Below, in pieces: positions 33,924 to 39,632 of a DNA stretch of 39,632 nt. Position numbers and translations under genes: made by a program. The stretch spans positions 1-39,632 of the forward strand of contig JAFWXZ010000028.1 of assembly GCA_017522795.1 (NCBI GenBank), given 5' to 3'. This DNA comes from Clostridia bacterium (GTDB lineage: Bacteria; Bacillota; Clostridia; Oscillospirales; CAG-272). The notes under the pieces were generated by a model, which was not told the origin of the DNA, did no database searches, and was given only the letters and a program-made list of their open reading frames with translations. The stretch's first letter is position 1. Every line of letters begins with the position of its first letter.

Positions 33924-34166
33924 ATGGCAGCAACACAAAATCAGATAGATAATCTTGTTTCTCTCCTTGACGGCTACGTACAAAAGGGTGGACACCACCT
34001 TAACGTAAACGTTTTCAGCCGTGAGACTCTCCTTGACGCTCAGGCTCACCCCGAGAGATATCCCCAGCTCACCGTACGCGTAAGCGGTTATGCGGTAAAC
34101 TTCGTTAAGCTCACAAAGGAGCAGCAGGACGAGGTTATTTCCAGAACCTTCCACGATCAAATTTAA
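33924..34166 (+). CDS. Stand-alone glycyl-radical domain of pyruvate formate-lyase (GrcA-like)
   Basis: An 80-residue protein matching only the C-terminus of [12 protein letters not shown] at 10-18, [10 protein letters not shown] at 22-31, HPERYPQLT, and Gly55 in [10 protein letters not shown], the residue that carries the radical, followed by [13 protein letters not shown]. It has its own AAAGGA site eight bases before the ATG and begins 71 bases after the stop of the PFL body, so it is a designed small gene and not a chance fragment. It resembles E. coli GrcA (YfiD), which replaces a broken PFL C-terminus, but here it should be the only glycyl domain of the adjacent enzyme. PflA would activate it. 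Confidence 0.88.
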   Translation: MAATQNQIDNLVSLLDGYVQKGGHHLNVNVFSRETLLDAQAHPERYPQLTVRVSGYAVNFVKLTKEQQDEVISRTFHDQI

Positions 34167-34183
34167 TTTTTTATCAAAAAATG

Positions 34184-34208
34184 AACGGCGGTTAAAATAA
34201 CCGCCGTT
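34184..34208 (+). terminator. GC-rich hairpin between the glycyl-domain gene and pflA
   Basis: A perfect 10-bp stem (AACGGCGGTT with AACCGCCGTT) with a five-base loop is followed by TAAAATAAAAAG, not a T run. It is more likely a partial terminator or mRNA-processing structure that lowers pflA expression relative to the lyase. Confidence 0.6.
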
Positions 34209-34234
34209 TAAAATAAAAAGACAAGGAGGTAGAT

Positions 34235-34987
34235 ATGGTCGGCTATATACATTCGAAAGAGAGCTTTGGCACGGTTGACGGGCCCGGAATACGCTACGTC
34301 CTATTTATGCAGGGCTGTCCTATGAGATGTCTGTACTGTCATAATCCCGATACATGGGAGATGAGTGGCGGCACCAAAGTGACGGTGGATGAGATAATCG
34401 AGGAATATTGGAACAACCGCCATTTTTACCGCGACGGCGGAATTACCGTCACGGGCGGAGAGCCGCTTTTGCAGATAGATTTCCTTATTGATCTTTTCCG
34501 CGCGGCAAAGGCAAAGGGTATTCATACCTGCATTGACACCTCCGGCATCACATATACAAACAAAGACACCGATTACCGCGAGAAGCTGGATGCGCTGATG
34601 ACCCTTACTGACCTTGTAATGCTTGATATAAAGCATATTGACTCCGCGAGGCATAAAGAACTGACCGCACATTCAAACGAGCGTATTCTCGCCTTTGCAA
34701 AATACCTTGAGAAAAAGAAGATTCCTGTATGGATCCGTCACGTGGTAGTAGAAGGATATACGGATGACAGTGAGCATCTTTTCAATCTCGGTAGGTTTAT
34801 CGGTAGCCTTAAAAATCTGCATGCATTAGACGTTCTTCCCTATCACACGATGGGCGAGAGCAAATACGAGCGGATGGGTATTCCGTACCCATTGAAAGGC
34901 ATTCATGCCACCTCAAAGGAAAAGGCGCAGGAAGCAAAGAACATAATTCTGAAAGGCATCTACTCAGTTAGAGGACAGAAAAAATAA
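34235..34987 (+). CDS. pflA: Pyruvate formate-lyase activating enzyme
   Basis: A 250-residue radical SAM enzyme that makes the glycyl radical on PFL. The [4Fe-4S] site is Cys28, Cys32 and Cys35 in GCPMRCLYCHNP, preceded by GTVDGPGIRYVLFMQ, a PflA hallmark. GGEPLLQ near residues 76-82 contacts SAM, and the LPYHTMGESKYE segment near 210-221 is also typical. It starts behind AGGAGG. Here it would have to act on Gly55 of the separate glycyl-domain protein. Confidence 0.95.
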   Translation: MVGYIHSKESFGTVDGPGIRYVLFMQGCPMRCLYCHNPDTWEMSGGTKVTVDEIIEEYWNNRHFYRDGGITVTGGEPLLQIDFLIDLFRAAKAKGIHTCIDTSGITYTNKDTDYREKLDALMTLTDLVMLDIKHIDSARHKELTAHSNERILAFAKYLEKKKIPVWIRHVVVEGYTDDSEHLFNLGRFIGSLKNLHALDVLPYHTMGESKYERMGIPYPLKGIHATSKEKAQEAKNIILKGIYSVRGQKK

Positions 34988-35030
34988 CAGGCTAAATCGG
35001 CGAAAGCTGAAATAGCCTGTTTTAATTTTA
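34986..35030. terminator. Bidirectional terminator between pflA and the Nudix gene
   Basis: An outer 9-bp stem (AACAGGCTA with TAGCCTGTT) encloses an inner 5-bp stem capped by a GAAA tetraloop, with symmetrical AA/AA internal loops. T-rich sequence follows on both strands, serving convergent genes. Confidence 0.82.
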
Positions 35031-35519
35031 GTAAAATAGTCTATCGCGATAGACGAGATAGCGCGTTTTGCAGTTCTTGCAAAGCTGGTTTGCCATAGCG
35101 TCAAGCTCGGCTCTGCTCACTAACTTATAGCCGATAACCTCGGTTGGCTGAAGCTTCAGCTCTGGGAGAGACTCGAGCTTGAGAAGATAGGTCACCGCAT
35201 AATGACGCCCTGCGCCAACCGCACCGATAAACTCAAGGTTTTCGGGAGTTGTAAATATTCCAACCTCCTCGGCAAGCTCTCTCACAGCTCCATCGGGAAT
35301 GCTTTCACCTGCGAGCACCGCGCCGCCCGGAGCATCATACTTCAGTCCCTCGCTCTTGTCGGGATGGCGGTGCGCAACGAGCAGTCTGTCGCCAACCCTT
35401 ACCCACACCTCAACGCAGGGGTGGTAAAGTCCCTCGGGTATGTTATCGTGATCTGCTCGAGGCCATTGTATGCCAACTTGCTTTCCGTCCTTGTCCACAA
35501 GATCCCAAATCTCAGCCAT
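35028..35519 (-). CDS. Nudix hydrolase
   Basis: A 163-residue phosphohydrolase. The Nudix box fits fully: Gly66, Glu72, Arg80-Glu81, Glu84-Glu85 and Gly87, as GX5EX7REUXEEXGU. The N-terminal WDLVDKDGKQVG resembles the YfcD/IPP-isomerase-like branch, which leaves the substrate open between nucleotide derivatives and other diphosphates. It follows the MscS gene by 13 bases and probably shares its transcript. Confidence 0.92.
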   Translation of the reverse strand: MAEIWDLVDKDGKQVGIQWPRADHDNIPEGLYHPCVEVWVRVGDRLLVAHRHPDKSEGLKYDAPGGAVLAGESIPDGAVRELAEEVGIFTTPENLEFIGAVGAGRHYAVTYLLKLESLPELKLQPTEVIGYKLVSRAELDAMANQLCKNCKTRYLVYRDRLFY

Positions 35520-35532
35520 TTTGCCACCCGCT

Positions 35533-36387
35533 TTACGAATTTTTTACGTTAACGTCAATCTTATTGTAAGGTATCTCGATATTGTTTTTGTCAAACATCA
35601 GCTTGCTTGCCTCAAGAATATCCCATTTTACAGTCCAATAATCCTCACTGTTTACCCAAACGCGAGCGGTAATGTTTACTGCGCTATCGCCGTGTCCGCT
35701 CATTCTTACAACGGGTGCGGGATCGTCAAGAGTCAGCTCGTGAGATGCGAGAAGATTGTAGATAAGCTCTCTCGCCTTCTCAAAATCACTCTCGTATGCT
35801 ATTCCGAAGTCAAAGTCAACTCGGCGGGTAGGCTTCTCGGAGTAGTTAATAATATTGGAATTGGAAAGAGTACCGTTGGGAACATAGATAACCTTGTTGT
35901 CGGGAGTGCGAAGCTTGGTGCTGACGATGCGGATCTCCTCAACCGTACCTGCGATAGAGCTACCCTCAACCTCAACATAATCGTCAACCTTAAAGGGTCG
36001 GGTAAAAATGATCAGCACACCGCCTGCAAGGTTTGAAAGCGCGCCGTTCACAGCCAGACCTGCACAAACGCCGAGGGAGGTAACAAGTGCGGTAAGTCCG
36101 CTGGTATCAATTCCGAGATAGCCAACCAGGCAAATAGCAACGATTATCTTTGCCGCAATTTTACCCACGTAGGTAAGGGTTTTTACAAGAGTTTTGTCAA
36201 GCTTTTCATTATTTTTTGACTTTTTCTCTATTCTTTTTGCTATGGCGTTAATAACGCGGAAGCTAACGAATAGTATAAGCAGGGAAATAAGAATCTTTAT
36301 TCCCGTGTCAAGACACCATGATAATACAGTGTCAAGTACCGCAGACCAATTAATAGTCTCGGTAGTGGTTTCAAGTAAAAAGTTCAT
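35533..36387 (-). CDS. Small-conductance mechanosensitive channel, MscS family
   Basis: A 284-residue channel that releases solutes on osmotic down-shock. N-terminal spans lie near residues 25-45, 75-95 and 100-125. The pore-lining helix is recognisable as GVCAGLAVNGALSNLAGGVLIIF, with the Gly/Ala pattern of MscS TM3, followed by the beta domain FKVDDYVEVEGSSIAGTVEEI and the VIYVPNGTLSNSNIINYS segment typical of the family. The length is normal. GGAAGGAAAG precedes the ATG. Confidence 0.92.
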   Translation of the reverse strand: MNFLLETTTETINWSAVLDTVLSWCLDTGIKILISLLILFVSFRVINAIAKRIEKKSKNNEKLDKTLVKTLTYVGKIAAKIIVAICLVGYLGIDTSGLTALVTSLGVCAGLAVNGALSNLAGGVLIIFTRPFKVDDYVEVEGSSIAGTVEEIRIVSTKLRTPDNKVIYVPNGTLSNSNIINYSEKPTRRVDFDFGIAYESDFEKARELIYNLLASHELTLDDPAPVVRMSGHGDSAVNITARVWVNSEDYWTVKWDILEASKLMFDKNNIEIPYNKIDVNVKNS

Positions 36388-36520
36388 TTTCTTTCCTTCC
36401 TTTGAAAATGTTCTGAATTATTACGTTAGTTATTATATCAAAAAACGCAAATCATTTCAATACAACCAACAAAAAATTCACAAAAAATAAGAAAAAATAC
36501 GCATTTTGCAAACCAAACAT

Positions 36521-36555
36521 AACAAAAAGGCGGTCTGCTTCAAAGCATACCGCCT
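36521..36555 (-). terminator. Terminator of the DUF4760-like gene
   Basis: A 12-bp stem with one mismatch (AGGCGGT...GCTT) between plus 36528 and 36555 is followed on the minus strand by five T residues, just past the stop at 36563. Confidence 0.82.
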
Positions 36556-36562
36556 AAATAGC

Positions 36563-37294
36563 TTAATTGACAAGCTCTTCTGCAGGACAATTTTCGGGGA
36601 TGGATTCCTCAGGAATAGCTTCTTTTCTTTCTTTTAAGTATTCCTTTACGCTTTTCATTTTAATATTATTTCTCTTTCTGATCTTTTCACACATATCAAC
36701 AAATTCGTTTCCGTAAAGGCTGTTTTTCTCTCGCTTTGCGTCAATAATATCCTCTATGGTATCGTAAATTCTGACAAGGTTCTCTCCCGAGGAGGTATTG
36801 AATACCCATATAGGAAGCAGGCCATTTTTATGTAAGAGTCCCCACATCTGATAAAAATTCGCCATCTTTGATGCAGCTTCTCGAATGTTTTTCTCGGTTA
36901 ATGGTGTTTCGTCCTCATCGCTTGAATAATTGCTTGCAATCTCGTCAAAGCGTGGGTTTTTATGGCAGACACTTATTCCCTCTTCAAACATAAAATCTCT
37001 GTACTTATAGAGCAGGTGTCTTGCCTTTACTATCTTTTCATCCTCAACCGCCTCGTAATATGTTCTGACATTTGAGACCGAGTCGTTTACTATTGTGAAT
37101 ATTGCCACAACCAAGCTGCCTATTGACGTCAAGCCCGAAACAACCGAGAACAATGCTGCCGCAAACGCCAGATCAATCGTTCCGATCTGATAGGTTTGAA
37201 CGATTCCAATGACGCCTATAATCGTGACAAGCAGTGCAATGGACATACAAACCAGCACGCCCACAAACAAAATATCCTTGATGACTCTTCTCAT
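36563..37294 (-). CDS. DUF4760-like membrane protein
   Basis: A 243-residue protein. Two predicted spans at about 9-32 and 42-68 are followed by a soluble, mostly helical cytoplasmic domain. The segment AASKMANFYQMWGLLHKNGLLP near 140-161 resembles the DUF4760 family, whose function is unknown. A Lys/Arg-rich stretch and an acidic Pro/Glu tail end the chain. It is alone between the MscS-Nudix pair and the divergent XRE gene. Confidence 0.75.
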   Translation of the reverse strand: MRRVIKDILFVGVLVCMSIALLVTIIGVIGIVQTYQIGTIDLAFAAALFSVVSGLTSIGSLVVAIFTIVNDSVSNVRTYYEAVEDEKIVKARHLLYKYRDFMFEEGISVCHKNPRFDEIASNYSSDEDETPLTEKNIREAASKMANFYQMWGLLHKNGLLPIWVFNTSSGENLVRIYDTIEDIIDAKREKNSLYGNEFVDMCEKIRKRNNIKMKSVKEYLKERKEAIPEESIPENCPAEELVN

Positions 37295-37647
37295 TTTTCT
37301 GCCAACCTTTGTTTTTTCTTACATTATATCACATTTTTCGAGCCCAGTCAATAGCCCGCGCTACTGAAACTTTGCCGTGGAAAAAGAAAGTAAAATTAAA
37401 ATATGAGTAAATGGTCAATTCAAAAACATTGCTATTGTGACAAAGATATTATATAATCAAATTGCTAAATAACTATGCTAACAGAAAAAATGTGCACAAC
37501 TTATAAAGACAATGATTAAAAATCTGTTGTGAAGGTTGCGAAAAAATATTTTATTCTCGCTTTCAGAGAGTAATTCCTTTGTTTAGGGGTGGAATTTTCA
37601 CTGACATAATGGTAGAATTATGACAGTAAGAAAGGAAATTTTAAACA
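37295..37647. other. Long divergent intergenic region
   Basis: No gene is credible in these 353 bases. They hold the minus-strand leader of the DUF4760-like gene, a likely plus-strand promoter (37429-37457) and then about 180 bases of untranslated leader for the XRE gene. Weak inverted repeats such as ACAAC with GTTGT occur, but no riboswitch or named RNA is recognised. Confidence 0.6.
37429..37457 (+). promoter_or_regulatory. Possible promoter of the XRE membrane regulator
   Basis: TTGCTA at 37429-37434 and TATAAT at 37452-37457 are 17 bases apart. A start near 37465 would give an unusually long leader of about 180 bases before the ATG at 37648, so a second promoter closer in may exist. Confidence 0.5.
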
Positions 37648-38919
37648 ATGGAAAGAAAAACTATAGGTAAATTTATATCCGTTTTACGAAAGGCAAACGG
37701 CATGACACAAAGAGAACTTGGAGACAAACTTTTTGTTTCTGATAAAACCGTTAGCCGATGGGAACGCGACGAATGTACGCCTGAATTATCATTAATACCC
37801 TCAATTGCTGAAATATTCGGAATAACAACCGACGAGCTTCTGCGCGGTGAACGAAGCAATTCGGATCGAGAAACAACATCGGACAATGGTACGAGTAGGC
37901 AGAAGGCAAAAAGCGACAAGCAATTTAAACTGATGCTTCATAGTAGAAAGAAAAGGTTTACCAACCTTTCCTTTATTTCAATAGGTCTATGTCTGGTAGG
38001 ACTTATAGCCGCTATGATATGTAATCTCGGCTTCTCAAAGGGTATGCTTGGCTTCTGCCTTGCAAGCGTATTCTTCGTAGCAGCTACGATATGTCAGATA
38101 TGCTTTACGGTAAGTTTCAGATTTCTCATCGATGAAGAAGAAGCAGAACACGCCGAAGAAACAAAGAAAGCGAACACTGACATGGTGTTCAGCTCAGTAA
38201 AGATATTTTTCGGAATACTTCTGATTTTTGTATTCTGTTTGCCGACAGCGCTTTTGCCGCCCGATAGCTACTACGTACTCATTATTGAATCTTGGCTTTT
38301 GTTCGGCACTTTATTCGCCGCCGTCGCATTTCTCCTTGCGTTCTGTGTATATAAAATATTCGTATTTAAGGCGTTGATAAGAAAAGAAATAGTATGGCTT
38401 GACGAACAAGCAGTTAGCAAAGCGAATGACGACGGCAAGCTTCTTGGAAAAATCTGTATCGTATTCGTTGCCGTACTTGCAATCATTTTGCTTGCAATAT
38501 ATATTATCACCTCTTCCGTTAGTGAATCTACCTTCATAGAACGTGAAAGATTTGATGATCCCGATAAATTCATTGAGTATATGCAAAGCGAGTATGACGC
38601 TTGGTATGAAGAAGCGTATAGCAATTTGCCGTCAGCTCCCGATGCCGAGGGAATGAAACCCACCTATGAACCGCACAAAAAATGGTCGGAGATCGACGGC
38701 AAGCGATATTATTTCTGCGAGCATTTATACGAATCAATTACCATTTTACAGCATGAAAACGGTGATTGGGAAATTATTGTAATAACCAACGATGCCTACC
38801 AAAACGGAATGGCAATGTATGATATACTAAATGCAAGCTTACTGTTCTTACACGTAATCAATCTTGTGGCATGCATTGCTTGGTATCTTATAAAAACAAA
38901 GAAGCACAGAATAACATGA
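37648..38919 (+). CDS. XRE-family regulator fused to a polytopic membrane domain
   Basis: A 423-residue protein. Residues 5-65 form a Cro/C1-type helix-turn-helix: FISVLRKANGMTQRELGDKL, VSDKTVSRWERDE and SLIPSIAEIFGITTDELL. A charged linker to about residue 105 is followed by spans near 110-130, 135-160, 190-210, 213-245 and 270-290, then an outside domain of about 100 residues rich in Glu and Tyr, and a last span near 390-412. DNA-binding and outside domains in one chain suggest a membrane-bound one-component sensor. The signal is unknown. It has AAAGGA 12 bases before the ATG and is monocistronic. Confidence 0.85.
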   Translation: MERKTIGKFISVLRKANGMTQRELGDKLFVSDKTVSRWERDECTPELSLIPSIAEIFGITTDELLRGERSNSDRETTSDNGTSRQKAKSDKQFKLMLHSRKKRFTNLSFISIGLCLVGLIAAMICNLGFSKGMLGFCLASVFFVAATICQICFTVSFRFLIDEEEAEHAEETKKANTDMVFSSVKIFFGILLIFVFCLPTALLPPDSYYVLIIESWLLFGTLFAAVAFLLAFCVYKIFVFKALIRKEIVWLDEQAVSKANDDGKLLGKICIVFVAVLAIILLAIYIITSSVSESTFIERERFDDPDKFIEYMQSEYDAWYEEAYSNLPSAPDAEGMKPTYEPHKKWSEIDGKRYYFCEHLYESITILQHENGDWEIIVITNDAYQNGMAMYDILNASLLFLHVINLVACIAWYLIKTKKHRIT

Positions 38920-38922
38920 GTT

Positions 38923-38957
38923 AAGCCCTCTATCCAATTTTGGAAGAGGGCTTTTTA
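38923..38957 (+). terminator. Terminator of the XRE membrane regulator gene
   Basis: A 9-bp stem (AAGCCCTCT with AGAGGGCTT), extended by an inner TCCA/TGGA stem, is followed by five T residues four bases after the stop. Confidence 0.88.
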
Positions 38958-39211
38958 TATATTAAGTGCATACCGCAACAGTACCTTGTAACTTTGAACC
39001 CTGGACCCTTGCATACCACCGCAGGTGGTATCTTGCCAATTCGGAGATGGTGCTTCTGGTTAGTACAACAGGTGTGAAAATAAAAAACAACCGACCCGAA
39101 TGGCAAATTCAGAGTTAGTTGCGAACTATGTTAGTACTTGCTACGGTAGGAAAAGCCTAAAGGTGTGTTTGCACTAACAAAGGTCAAAGAAAAAAAGAAA
39201 ACCATTTTTAT
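38958..39211. other. Gene-free region with palindromes and a tRNA-like fragment
   Basis: No gene is seen. CATACC-type palindromes are present, including ATACCACC with GGTGGTAT around 39014-39032. A segment near 38993-39008 (TTTGAACCCTGGACCC) resembles the T-arm of the nearby tRNA-Lys. TTGCCA-A-TTCGG near 39033 and CCGAATGGCAA near 39097 form a bulged long inverted repeat, and GTTAGTAC occurs twice. It looks like debris of small palindromic repeats near tRNA genes. Confidence 0.45.
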
Positions 39212-39287
39212 TGGTGCACCTCCAGGGACTCGAACTCTGGACCCACTGATTAAGAGTCAGTTGCTCTACCAACTGAGCTAGAGGTGC
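39212..39287 (-). tRNA. tRNA-Lys(CTT)
   Basis: The cloverleaf is complete on the minus strand. The acceptor stem is GCACCTC with GAGGTGC, the D-arm contains AGCTCAGTTGGTAGAGC, the anticodon loop CTCTTAA gives anticodon CTT, the T-loop is GTTCGAGTC, and the encoded CCA is at the 3' end. Loop sizes are normal. Confidence 0.95.
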
Positions 39288-39306
39288 ATATGCAAGATTT
39301 TACGGT

Positions 39307-39352
39307 TTTTCTTTATGGCTCCCCGAACTGGGCTCGAACCAGTGACATCATG
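39307..39352. repeat. 46-bp direct repeat, copy 1 (candidate attachment site)
   Basis: This copy covers the tRNA-Asn 3' half plus nine bases beyond its CCA end and is identical to 39564-39609. Duplication of a tRNA 3' end is the usual trace of site-specific integration by a tyrosine recombinase. Confidence 0.8.
39316..39352 (-). pseudogene. tRNA-Asn 3'-half remnant
   Basis: On the minus strand this is the last 37 bases of tRNA-Asn: four bases of the anticodon stem, variable loop, T-arm, 3' acceptor strand, discriminator G and CCA. It is identical to the intact gene at 39573. The D-arm and anticodon are missing; instead a palindrome CATACCGCTTGCGGTAT begins. It cannot make a tRNA. Confidence 0.85.
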
Positions 39353-39563
39353 CATACCGCTTGCGGTATTGGGCGAAGCGAGGAGAAGTTGTTAATAAGT
39401 AGTGCAACAAGTGTAATCAGATGAAATATCATCCCGAGCCGCCCTTTCACAGTCCGTTCGCGTAGCGAACAATGATCTGTTAAGCTGGTGGCACTGTTTG
39501 TTCGAGCCCAAAGATGAATACAAACGAAAAAGCAAAGAAAAAACACCGCATAGTTGCGGTGTC
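39353..39563. other. Segment between the 46-bp repeats
   Basis: These 211 bases hold no credible gene. They contain the palindromes ATACCGC-TT-GCGGTAT at the left edge and GTTCGC-GTA-GCGAAC near 39460, an 11-base match to the tRNA-Asn T-loop in inverted orientation near 39501, and the terminator at the right edge. An open frame across the region on the minus strand merely reads through the tRNA sequences. Confidence 0.5.
39535..39562 (-). terminator. Terminator following the intact tRNA-Asn
   Basis: A perfect 8-bp stem (ACACCGCA with TGCGGTGT) around TAGT is followed on the minus strand by six T residues, about 10 bases after the tRNA-Asn 3' end. It would cut off transcription before the downstream tRNA-Lys. 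Confidence 0.75.
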
Positions 39564-39609
39564 TTTTCTTTATGGCTCCCCGAACTGGGCTCGAACCAGT
39601 GACATCATG
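39564..39609. repeat. 46-bp direct repeat, copy 2
   Basis: Second identical copy, lying within the 3' half and immediate downstream flank of the intact tRNA-Asn gene. Confidence 0.8.
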
Positions 39610-39632
39610 ATTAACAGTCATGCGCTCTACCG
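39573..39632 (-). tRNA. tRNA-Asn(GTT), partial at window end
   Basis: On the minus strand the 3' 60 bases are visible. The anticodon stem-loop with CTGTTAA gives anticodon GTT, then come the variable loop, a T-arm with GTTCGAGCC, discriminator G as usual for Asn, and an encoded CCA. The acceptor 5' strand and most of the D-arm lie outside the window. Confidence 0.92.

Noticed and set aside
37295-37647. Small RNA or riboswitch in the long leader of the XRE gene
   Set aside because: Only weak inverted repeats are visible and no known consensus could be recognised by eye.
39313-39621. A 102-codon minus-strand open frame across the tRNA-Asn copies
   Set aside because: It translates tRNA sequence and the repeat between; this is a common false gene at tRNA loci.
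1-39632. CRISPR array, insertion sequence, prophage or defence system
   Set aside because: No regularly spaced repeats, transposase, integrase, phage structural or nuclease genes were seen; the only mobility-like trace is the tRNA-Asn duplication.

Overview
The window looks like chromosomal DNA of an anaerobic, fermenting, low-to-middle G+C Firmicute (Clostridia), probably a plant-fibre-using gut or rumen commensal. The basis is a clostridial butyryl-CoA-dehydrogenase-type enzyme, pyruvate formate-lyase with its activase, a two-part B12 methionine synthase of the Thermotoga/clostridial type, a pectin oligosaccharide import and degradation cluster, strong AGGAGG-type ribosome binding sites and several consensus sigma-A promoters with 17-bp spacers. 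The genus cannot be read from the sequence.

Layout. (1) 1-1601, minus: a MaoC-type enoyl-CoA hydratase and a butyryl-CoA-dehydrogenase-like flavoprotein, probably continuing into etfB at the window edge. A TetR regulator diverges at 1815, and a perfect inverted repeat lies in the hydratase leader. (2) 2456-4416, plus: a lipoprotein made mostly of ten Cys/Asp/His repeats, then an AEC-family transporter. (3) 4705-17928, plus: a long carbohydrate locus. It holds an S-component-like membrane protein, two LplB/YtcP-type ABC permeases, a very large solute-binding lipoprotein, four unrecognised proteins each with four predicted membrane spans, interleaved with an MsmX-type ATPase, then GH28, GH105, a TIM-barrel isomerase-like protein and a second MsmX-type ATPase. 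(4) 17966-21065: a minus-strand GH4 alpha-galacturonidase-like gene overlapping an LCM/TcmP-type methyltransferase gene, with a divergent AraC regulator. None of the glycosidases has a signal peptide, so the inferred scheme is import of pectic oligosaccharides followed by breakdown in the cytoplasm. (5) 21111-24969, minus: metF, a MetH-activation-domain protein and a short metH. (6) 25075-28122, minus: a GlpA-like FAD protein, a second FAD oxidoreductase and a DUF1667 protein. Their promoter overlaps the -10 of the divergent M16C peptidase gene at 28239. (7) 31721-34987, plus: pyruvate formate-lyase and its activase. The glycyl-radical domain of the lyase is a separate 80-codon gene, and the main body carries an apparent one-base deletion. 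(8) 35028-38919: a Nudix hydrolase, an MscS channel, a DUF4760-like membrane protein and an XRE regulator fused to a membrane domain. (9) 38920-39632: tRNA-Lys(CTT), a 3'-half tRNA-Asn remnant and a partial intact tRNA-Asn(GTT). The remnant and the intact gene share a 46-bp direct repeat flanking about 211 bp with small palindromes, resembling a tiny or decayed integration at a tRNA.

The items most worth a second look are the split pyruvate formate-lyase, the set of four-span membrane proteins within the pectin transporter operon, and the tRNA-Asn duplication. All domain calls were made by reading; no database search was run.
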